DNA of 12,874 bases from Candidatus Bathyarchaeota archaeon (GTDB lineage: Archaea > Thermoproteota > Bathyarchaeia > Bathyarchaeales > SOJC01): contig DAOWHM010000072.1 of NCBI GenBank assembly GCA_030641425.1, forward strand, positions 1 to 12,874, written 5' to 3'. The number at the start of each line of letters is the position of its first letter. Position 1 is the first letter of the stretch. The notes beneath the pieces are model-generated. The model worked only from the letters and a program-made list of their open reading frames with translations. It did not search any database and was not told where the DNA came from. Of the stretch, positions 6,448 to 11,744 are shown one piece after another. Made by a program: the position numbers and the translations under genes.

Positions 6448-7104
6448 TCAGCTTTTCCTTTTGGAGATATTTCGACCCAGTCTTTGAGCGATTTTTATAG
6501 CTGAGCTGATATCCCTTTTCCCTCTCCTCTGGGGAGTCTTTCCCAAGGATTGACTTGTTCCTTCCTCGCTTACTATTTCAAACGTTACGTCTCTCTGATG
6601 GTTGTTGAGGTGACATAGGAGTTCTTCAGCAATCGATGGGATCCCATCGCCAACCCTAACAGTTTTGAAGGCAGCAGGTATCCTTTTCAGTATGCCATCT
6701 ACAACTTTCACAGTTTCAGCCACGCTAAAACAGTTTTTCGTCTCGATTAAACTCTTATCTCCAAGAACTGCAACACCGAAACTTGAACCCGGGTCGATTC
6801 CGATCACCAAATGTTCGTATGACTCTCTTCCTTTAACCAGTCTAATCGCTTCTTCAACTATCTCCACAGGATTTGCATCTTCCGCATATTCTAACGTATT
6901 TTGATGGTTGATTCCAGACCCCTCCTCCTTTGTGGTTATTACGACCTTGATGTATACTGGAATTTCATCGTTGGGCGTTAAACTTATGAAAGATTCCCCT
7001 CTTTTTCGAAGTTCGTTCACTAGCAGATAGTAAGCTTTCCCAGATACAGTCGCAACGGCAATCCTCGGATTCTTTGTTTCGTCCTTTCGAGTTGGCTTAG
7101 TCAA
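6448..7104 (-). CDS. RuvC/RNase H-fold protein, possible nuclease
   Basis: The 218-residue product has an N-terminal domain of about 95 residues that I do not recognise (RIAVATVSGKAYYLLVNELR). A RuvC-like RNase H-fold domain follows. The first strand and loop, LVIGIDPGSSFGVAVLG (99-115), closely match the opening of RuvC (ILGIDPGS) with catalytic Asp D104. Other acids fit the fold order: D153 in VRVGDG, E180/E181 in VSEEGTS, and D198 in KRDISSAIKIA, which recalls the C-terminal DAADALAIA of RuvC. The second aspartate of that RuvC motif is a serine here (S201), so activity is uncertain. The start appears to be TTG at 7104, with no good Shine-Dalgarno and a TATA-like box about 30 bp upstream. 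It is divergent from radB. A role in Holliday junction or other nucleic-acid cleavage is inference; a non-catalytic RNase H-like protein is the alternative. Confidence 0.75.
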   Translation of the reverse strand: MTKPTRKDETKNPRIAVATVSGKAYYLLVNELRKRGESFISLTPNDEIPVYIKVVITTKEEGSGINHQNTLEYAEDANPVEIVEEAIRLVKGRESYEHLVIGIDPGSSFGVAVLGDKSLIETKNCFSVAETVKVVDGILKRIPAAFKTVRVGDGIPSIAEELLCHLNNHQRDVTFEIVSEEGTSQSLGKTPQRRGKRDISSAIKIAQRLGRNISKRKS

Positions 7105-7130
7105 TGTGAACAGTTAATAATTTTCGCAGC

Positions 7131-7138
7131 TATTAAAT
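7131..7138. promoter_or_regulatory. Shared TATA-like box between the RuvC-fold and radB genes
   Basis: TATTAAAT on the plus strand reads ATTTAATA on the minus strand, so it can serve either direction. It lies near the middle of the 55-bp spacer, about 25 bp before the TTG of radB (7160) and about 30 bp before the TTG of the minus-strand gene (7104). Neither gene has a clear Shine-Dalgarno, so both transcripts may be leaderless. Confidence 0.4.
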
Positions 7139-7159
7139 CGTTTTAACATGTGAATTAAT

Positions 7160-7855
7160 TTGCCCCAAACAATTCCAACAGGCTGTGGTTCTCTAGATGA
7201 ACGGTTGAAAGGTGGATTGCGAAGGGGAAATATTGTGTTAGTTTACGGTGAGGCTGAAACAGGAAAAACTACTTTGGCGATTCAGTGCTCAGTCAACTGT
7301 GCAAGAATGGGCTACAAGACAATATTCATAGATTGTGACAACACTTTCTTCGCCAGACGTATGGCACAAATAGCCTCAGGGGACTTTGATGAATTGGCGA
7401 CACAGATAATCTTGATGAGACCCCAAAATTTTAATCAACAAGCTTTTGTCATCGATAGGCTGGCAGAATATGTAGGTGAGAAGGTTGGGCTCATCGTAGT
7501 TGACACTATTACAGGCTATTACCGCGAAGAACTCAGCGGCAATATGACGAGGACTTTGAAGCTGAATCGTGAACTGAATCGTCAAATGGCATGTCTTGCA
7601 CAAATTACTAGAGCTAAGAACGTGGCAAGCCTTATTGTGAGTCAAGTTAGAAGTGTAGTTTTTGAGAATGCAGATGTAACTATGCAACCTGTCGCAATGA
7701 GAGTTATGAAGTTTTGGGCAGACACAGCTATTAGTATTTGGCCTACAACAGAGTCCGACAAAATCAGAGTTAATGTAGAGATGCGTTCCAAAAAGAGAGT
7801 TAAACCTACACTCTTAAAAATCGCAGAAAAGGGGTTACAGGACTATAGAAAATAG
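7160..7855 (+). CDS. radB: RadB-type RecA/Rad51 family ATPase
   Basis: The 231-residue product is a single RecA-fold core without the N-terminal helix-hairpin-helix domain of RadA, which is the layout and size of archaeal RadB. RadB is a Rad51 paralogue thought to assist recombination and repair. The opening IPTGCGSLDERLKGGLRRG is typical of the RadA/RadB/KaiC group. Walker A is GEAETGKTT (30-38), Walker B is LIVVD (111-115), and SQVRS at 161-165 follows where Rad51-family proteins have the L1/L2 region. A KaiC-like single-domain ATPase is the main alternative. The start is a TTG at 7160 right before the conserved PQTIPTG, about 25 bp after a TATA-like box. It is divergent from the RuvC-fold gene and 27 bp ahead of the CDP-archaeol synthase gene, probably cotranscribed with it. 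Confidence 0.85.
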   Translation: MPQTIPTGCGSLDERLKGGLRRGNIVLVYGEAETGKTTLAIQCSVNCARMGYKTIFIDCDNTFFARRMAQIASGDFDELATQIILMRPQNFNQQAFVIDRLAEYVGEKVGLIVVDTITGYYREELSGNMTRTLKLNRELNRQMACLAQITRAKNVASLIVSQVRSVVFENADVTMQPVAMRVMKFWADTAISIWPTTESDKIRVNVEMRSKKRVKPTLLKIAEKGLQDYRK

Positions 7856-7882
7856 GAATTCAAGGAGGCGCCTTCAAAAACA

Positions 7883-8377
7883 ATGTCGCTTGAGATAATT
7901 GTAGATTCCCTCCTGTATATCTTTCCCGCCTATAGTGCCAACGCTATCCCTGTAATCTTCGGGGGAGGTTCACCATTAGATTTTGGGAGAACTTTCAAAG
8001 ACGGACGACCTATCTTTGGCTCTCACAAAACCTTCAGGGGATTCTTTGCGGGATTAGCGGTTGGAACTTTGGTCGGTTTGGGAGAAAGCTTCGTCTTCAC
8101 GTCTTACAACCCTCTGTTAGGCTTTTTGCTCTCATCAGGCGCATTATTGGGAGACCTCGCTGGTGCATTTGTCAAACGCAGAATTGGTCTTAATCCAGGT
8201 GCTTTCATGCCCGTAATTGATCAAATAGACTTTGTGTTAGGCGCACTTCTTTTCTCTCTTCTCCTTGCTCCACCCTCGCTCATCATGGCTTTTATCATAC
8301 TAGCTTTCACAATACCCATACATCTTCTAACAAACCTCTTGGCGTATCTGCTGAAAGCAAAGAACAAACCATGGTGA
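7883..8377 (+). CDS. carS: CDP-archaeol synthase (CTP:2,3-di-O-geranylgeranyl-sn-glycero-1-phosphate cytidyltransferase)
   Basis: CarS transfers CMP from CTP to the unsaturated archaeal ether lipid precursor (digeranylgeranylglyceryl phosphate), making CDP-archaeol before polar head groups are attached. The 164-residue product has the family hallmarks in order: FPAYSANAIPVIFGGGSPLD (14-33), FKDGRPIFGSHKTFRG (38-53), GALLGDLAGAFVKRRIGL (86-103) and PVIDQIDFVLGAL (110-122). The last two carry acidic metal-site residues D91, D113 and D116. About five hydrophobic stretches (6-26, 54-72, 76-96, 117-130, 132-157) indicate an integral membrane enzyme. A strong AGGAGG (7863-7868) lies 14 bases before the ATG at 7883, a longer gap than usual. 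No other start fits the conserved N-terminus. It probably shares an mRNA with radB. Confidence 0.95.
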   Translation: MSLEIIVDSLLYIFPAYSANAIPVIFGGGSPLDFGRTFKDGRPIFGSHKTFRGFFAGLAVGTLVGLGESFVFTSYNPLLGFLLSSGALLGDLAGAFVKRRIGLNPGAFMPVIDQIDFVLGALLFSLLLAPPSLIMAFIILAFTIPIHLLTNLLAYLLKAKNKPW

Positions 8378-8419
8378 CTGTTGATAACCACACCTTATCG
8401 AGGCTAGTACACTTATCTT

Positions 8420-8854
8420 CTATCCTTGAAAGGGTTCAATGGTACCTGGAAAAAGAAAGAATTCGATGATACCCCATCCAATAAGAAATAAAACAATACC
8501 GATCAGAAGCCAAGTAAACGCTTCTCTAGGCCTATAGACATACTTTGTGCTTCGATACACCACTATCAACCCTACAACACCAATTGAATACAAGACCATC
8601 GATGCAATACTTTCACCAAGAAGTTGATCGTTCAAAGCTTGAGGATAGTAAGGTATGATCCTACCGCCGCTGACAAACGCTACTATTGGCTGCTCTAGAA
8701 TATCATAAATCCCTCCTCCAAGCAAGAAAATAGAAGCACCTATAGCCAAACTAGCCAAAAGAAGCGTAGAAGGTTTTAGAGTCAGAAGTCTCCAGTAAGT
8801 TTTCTGGAGATAATAAGAAACTGAAGATGCACTTCTCCTAGCCCTGCGGGACAA
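8420..8854 (-). CDS. OSTC/DC2-like membrane protein (oligosaccharyltransferase subunit family)
   Basis: The 144-residue product has a basic N-terminus and three predicted transmembrane helices (about 30-53, 81-101 and 113-134), the size and layout of human OSTC/DC2 (149 residues). By eye, from memory of OSTC, two blocks match. FLLGGGIYDILEQPIVAF at the end of helix 1 matches FLITGGIIYDVIVEPPSVG. LLGESIASMVLYSIGVVGLI, then VYRSTKYVYRP and LLIGIVLFLIG, match [23 protein letters not shown] with its third helix. OSTC links the STT3A oligosaccharyltransferase to the translocon in animals. Here it may assist the single-subunit AglB, which is inference. The start is a TTG at 8854, with an in-frame TAG directly before it and AGGAG ten bases upstream, so it is well supported. 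It is convergent with carS, 42 bp apart. Confidence 0.75.
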   Translation of the reverse strand: MSRRARRSASSVSYYLQKTYWRLLTLKPSTLLLASLAIGASIFLLGGGIYDILEQPIVAFVSGGRIIPYYPQALNDQLLGESIASMVLYSIGVVGLIVVYRSTKYVYRPREAFTWLLIGIVLFLIGWGIIEFFLFPGTIEPFQG

Positions 8855-8912
8855 ACTACTTGTCGCTCCTAAGATTGAGCATACACTTCTTACCTATATG
8901 CATTCCCTTAAT

Positions 8913-8924
8913 CACTTAAATATT
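8913..8924. promoter_or_regulatory. TATA-like element between the OSTC-like and NIF3-like genes
   Basis: CACTTAAATATT contains a near-symmetrical AAATATT. On the minus strand (AATATTTAAG) it would start the OSTC-like mRNA near 8893, leaving the AGGAG motif at 8866-8870 within the leader. On the plus strand it could start the NIF3 cluster near 8946, with a leader of about 120 nt. Either or both directions are possible. Confidence 0.35.
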
Positions 8925-9007
8925 CGCATCAACCAAAATCCATCTTTAATGCAAACGTATTCATCGTTTCCCCTGCTTCTAATCGAGCAAGAAGAATCTA
9001 ACAGTCA

Positions 9008-9034
9008 CCGTGCATTCCTACGATCGATGCACGG
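9008..9034 (+). repeat. Perfect 8-bp inverted repeat upstream of the NIF3-like gene
   Basis: CCGTGCAT (9008-9015) and ATGCACGG (9027-9034) are exact complements separated by 11 bases. The repeat lies 34 bp before the ATG of the NIF3-like gene. It could fold as a leader hairpin or be a two-fold binding site for a regulator. No T run follows, so a terminator is unlikely. Confidence 0.4.
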
Positions 9035-9067
9035 AAATCGACAGAAAAATAAAGTACTAGATGAAAA

Positions 9068-9916
9068 ATGAAGTGTATGTTTGAGGAAGTGACTAATTTA
9101 GTAAGTACAGGAGAGATCATGGATATCGCGCTTAAGTTAGCAGGCTTTGAAGAGACTCCGGCGGACAGCACTATATACATTAAAGGGAAAAACATCGAGA
9201 AGGTTTTGTTCGGAATCGATGCAGGAGCGGCAGAACTACTCCTTGCCAAACAATTTGGCTACGACGCAGTAATTTCACATCATCCTAAGGGTGGTTCAGC
9301 TATCATTAATTTCCACAAAGTGTTCCGAAAACATATTCAGCAAATGACAATGGCTGGAGTTCCCAGAAACGAAGCTGAGAAGGCAACTGAGAAAAAGATG
9401 AGAGTCTTAGAGTTGGAAATGCACACTAGAAACTACAACCATGTTGTGGATTTCGCTCAGCTTTTGAAGATACCCTACATGAACATACACATGCCTCTAG
9501 ACGAAGTAGGTAGAAGAATAATGACTCAGAAAATTAGAGACAAAACAAGTAGGAACACAAAAGTAGGAGATGTTGTTTCAGCATTGAATGAACTGCCTGA
9601 ATTCAAAAACGCGGAGACCAAAATCAAGATTCGTCTAGGGACATCTTCAAATCCCGCTGGAAAGACCGTGCTTTCCCATGGTGCTGGAACCAATGGAGGC
9701 TACGAAATTGCTAGAACCTACTTCAAATACGGAGTACAGACGCTAATTTACATTCACATAAGCCCCACAGACCTAGAAAGGCTTAACGCAGATCATATAG
9801 GCAACCTAATTATCACCGGACATATTGCCAGCGATTCGGTGGGAATAAACCCCTTGATTGAAGAACTTAAGAAGCTCAACATAACAGTTACAAGACTAGG
9901 CATTGTTCCCTCATAG
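9068..9916 (+). CDS. NIF3-family dimetal-binding protein
   Basis: The 282-residue product belongs to the NIF3/YbgI family (GTP cyclohydrolase I type 2-like fold), a widespread family with a dinuclear metal site; its physiological substrate is not settled. Metal-site motifs are visible: VLFGIDAG (47-53), SHHP (70-73, with H71 and H72), NIHMPLDEVG (139-148, with H141 and D145) and GHIASDSVGI (251-260, with H252 and D256). An inserted helical region (about 82-125) lies between the two lobes. The start is the ATG at 9068, with no clear Shine-Dalgarno. The ATG at 9119 (residue 18) has AGGAG five bases upstream and is a real alternative, but it would cut the TGEIMD helix that seems part of the fold. 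It heads a tight cluster with the FAH-family and AMMECR1 genes. Confidence 0.88.
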   Translation: MKCMFEEVTNLVSTGEIMDIALKLAGFEETPADSTIYIKGKNIEKVLFGIDAGAAELLLAKQFGYDAVISHHPKGGSAIINFHKVFRKHIQQMTMAGVPRNEAEKATEKKMRVLELEMHTRNYNHVVDFAQLLKIPYMNIHMPLDEVGRRIMTQKIRDKTSRNTKVGDVVSALNELPEFKNAETKIKIRLGTSSNPAGKTVLSHGAGTNGGYEIARTYFKYGVQTLIYIHISPTDLERLNADHIGNLIITGHIASDSVGINPLIEELKKLNITVTRLGIVPS

Positions 9917-9946
9917 AAAATGCATATTTCCAAGAAGGCACCGCCA

Positions 9947-10849
9947 ATGAAGCTTGTGCACTTCTCAGACTCCGGGAAAGAACTTTACGGGGTTTCAAAC
10001 GGGGACCAAGTGATATGCTTACCTACCTTAGCTTCGATACTGAAGGAACCTTTTCCATCCTGCATTGAAATGTTAATCTTTGAAGGACAAAACGAATCCA
10101 TTGTAAAAAACCTGATGCAAAAGGCAACCAGTGAAAATCTTCAGAAGGCAACATTCCAACTTAGAAAATTGAAACTACTGGCACCTATCAAGAAGCCTCC
10201 CAAAATTATCTGCTTAGGATTGAACTATAGAGACCATGCCAAAGAACAAGGAAAACATCCTTCTGATGAGCCAATAATTTTCTTGAAACCCCACACAACA
10301 ATAATAGGCTCAGGAGAGAACATAGTTAAACCAAGTTTCGTGAAGCAACTTGACTACGAAGCAGAACTAGCTGTAGTGATTGGTAAAGAAGTGAAAAACG
10401 CAACGATTCGAGAAGCTGAAGAAAGCATCTTTGGCTACACAATCCTCAATGACATTTCAGCAAGAGACATACAGTTCAAAGACAGGCAATGGACACGAGG
10501 GAAAAGCTTCGACACTTTTGCCCCCACAGGTCCATGTATCACAACTGCGGATCAAATTAAAGATCCCACAAACTTGAAGATTCGTACGTGGGTGAATAGA
10601 GAACTCCGCCAAGATTCCACCACCTCTAATATGGTGCTTAACGTCTTCAAGATTGTTCGAAGCCTCAGCCATGTTATGACGTTGGAACCTTGCGACATCA
10701 TTTCAACAGGCACTCCTGCAGGCGTCGGTTTCGCAGTAAAGCCCAAACCAAAGTTTCTTCAAGAAGGTGACTTTATAGAAATCATTATTGAGCGAATAGG
10801 AACCTTAAGGAATAGGGTAGTAGAAGACTCAGGTGAGAAGAGCGGATAA
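9947..10849 (+). CDS. Fumarylacetoacetate hydrolase (FAH) family protein
   Basis: FAH-fold enzymes are metal-dependent hydrolases, decarboxylases or isomerases of small keto-acids. From the ATG at 9947 the product has 300 residues: an N-terminal subdomain (MKLVHFS..., 1-80), then the FAH catalytic domain. GLNYRDHAKE (91-100) opens the active site. The metal ligands appear as LDYEAELAVVIGKE (E138, E140) and NDISARDIQ (D169), with GKSFDTFAPTGP (185-196) and STGTPAGVG (253-261) completing it. The substrate cannot be told from sequence: acylpyruvate hydrolase, oxaloacetate decarboxylase and homoprotocatechuate-type activities share this scaffold. I prefer 9947 because families often begin MKLVRF and GAAGG precedes it. 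An ATG at 9920, three bases after the NIF3 stop, would add nine residues. Cotranscribed with the NIF3-like gene. Confidence 0.9.
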   Translation: MKLVHFSDSGKELYGVSNGDQVICLPTLASILKEPFPSCIEMLIFEGQNESIVKNLMQKATSENLQKATFQLRKLKLLAPIKKPPKIICLGLNYRDHAKEQGKHPSDEPIIFLKPHTTIIGSGENIVKPSFVKQLDYEAELAVVIGKEVKNATIREAEESIFGYTILNDISARDIQFKDRQWTRGKSFDTFAPTGPCITTADQIKDPTNLKIRTWVNRELRQDSTTSNMVLNVFKIVRSLSHVMTLEPCDIISTGTPAGVGFAVKPKPKFLQEGDFIEIIIERIGTLRNRVVEDSGEKSG

Positions 10850-10898
10850 CCTTAAGCCTTGCAACTGTAATAGACGTCAGTTAGCGGGGAGAATTAAA

Positions 10899-11531
10899 AT
10901 GGGAATTGAGTTGACTCAAGAAGAAGGTGAATTCTTAGTAAGACTCGCTCGAAGAAGCGTTGAGGAATATCTGGGAACCCACAAGTTAGTTATGCTGCCT
11001 GAAAATACTCCTGTCAAGTTAATGCAGCAATATGGAGTGTTTGTCACTTTAAACACCATTATGCATGGCAGAAAAAAACTTAGGGGATGCATCGGCCATC
11101 CCTACCCCACAATGAACCTAGCAAAAGCAGTTATTGAATGCGCAGTTAGCTCCTCAACCCGAGACCCTCGTTTTCAATCCCTATCCGTGGATGAACTTGA
11201 CCGCACAATATTTGAAGTCAGCATTCTTACACCGCCACAGCAAATCAAAGTTGAGAACCCGAAACATTTACCGTCAAAAATCAACGTTGGGAAAGACGGA
11301 TTGATTGTGGAAAAAGGAATCAACCGAGGTCTACTTCTACCCCAAGTACCAGTGGAATATCAATGGGACGAAGAGGAGTTTCTTAGTCAAGCGTGTATGA
11401 AAGCAGGTTTAACTCCCGATTGTTGGCTAGTAAAAGCAACAAAGATCTTCAAGTTTCAATGCGTTATAGCTAGTGAAAAGTCTCCAAAGGGCCTTATCGA
11501 GCTAAAAGGACCCAGCCTTATAGCATCCTGA
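10899..11531 (+). CDS. AMMECR1-domain protein
   Basis: The 210-residue product is a single AMMECR1 domain, a fold present across archaea, bacteria and eukaryotes whose biochemical role is unsettled. In prokaryotes it is often linked to MEMO1-like and radical SAM proteins. The signature LRGCIGHPYP (61-70) holds C64, and STRDPRF (86-92) and FEVSILTPP (105-113) are other conserved blocks. LTPDCWL (171-177) lies near the C-terminus. The ATG at 10899 is well supported by GGGGAG six to seven bases upstream. A GTG at 10833 in frame would add 22 residues overlapping the FAH gene and is less likely. It is the third gene of the cluster, 49 bp after the FAH-family stop. Neither MEMO1 nor a radical SAM gene lies within the window. 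Confidence 0.93.
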   Translation: MGIELTQEEGEFLVRLARRSVEEYLGTHKLVMLPENTPVKLMQQYGVFVTLNTIMHGRKKLRGCIGHPYPTMNLAKAVIECAVSSSTRDPRFQSLSVDELDRTIFEVSILTPPQQIKVENPKHLPSKINVGKDGLIVEKGINRGLLLPQVPVEYQWDEEEFLSQACMKAGLTPDCWLVKATKIFKFQCVIASEKSPKGLIELKGPSLIAS

Positions 11532-11640
11532 TTTTCTGTATAATTAATGGGGAAGAGACAATTACTTTTGGGCATAGACCTTCACATGATTATCAGCATT
11601 CTCTCCTACTCCTCCATCAGCACAATTTTAAAACATGATC

Positions 11641-11647
11641 TTTAAAT
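11641..11647 (+). promoter_or_regulatory. Possible TATA box for the glycosyltransferase gene
   Basis: TTTAAAT, with a similar ATTTTAAAA just upstream (11625-11633), is the most AT-rich stretch before the gene. It would start transcription near 11670 and leave a leader of about 75 nt containing the palindrome at 11696-11711. Confidence 0.3.
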
Positions 11648-11695
11648 CAGCATAAAACAGATAACTCATCTAACTGGCTCTCCACTTACTCAGAA

Positions 11696-11711
11696 TTTGA
11701 GTCAACTCAAA
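11696..11711. repeat. 16-bp dyad TTTGAGT-CA-ACTCAAA, operator-like
   Basis: The two 7-bp arms are perfect inverted copies around a 2-bp centre. The loop is too short for a hairpin, so a binding site for a dimeric regulator is more likely. It lies 34 bp before the ATG of the glycosyltransferase and downstream of its likely TATA box, a position from which a bound protein could block transcription. Confidence 0.4.
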
Positions 11712-11731
11712 ACCGATTTCAGGAACTTGAC

Positions 11732-11736
11732 GGTGA
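11732..11736 (+). promoter_or_regulatory. Shine-Dalgarno motif of the glycosyltransferase gene
   Basis: GGTGA lies eight bases before the ATG at 11745 and matches the archaeal 16S 3' end. An in-frame TAA follows at 11739-11741, so the ATG at 11745 is the first possible start. Confidence 0.6.
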
Positions 11737-11744
11737 ATTAACAG

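Noticed and set aside
8423..8442. TTGAA-AGGG-TTCAA hairpin near the end of the OSTC-like gene
   Set aside because: It lies inside the coding end of that gene and has no T run, so a terminator role is not supported.
10833..10898. GTG start adding 22 residues to the AMMECR1 protein
   Set aside because: It overlaps the FAH-family gene, its residues are not family-like, and the ATG at 10899 has an excellent Shine-Dalgarno.
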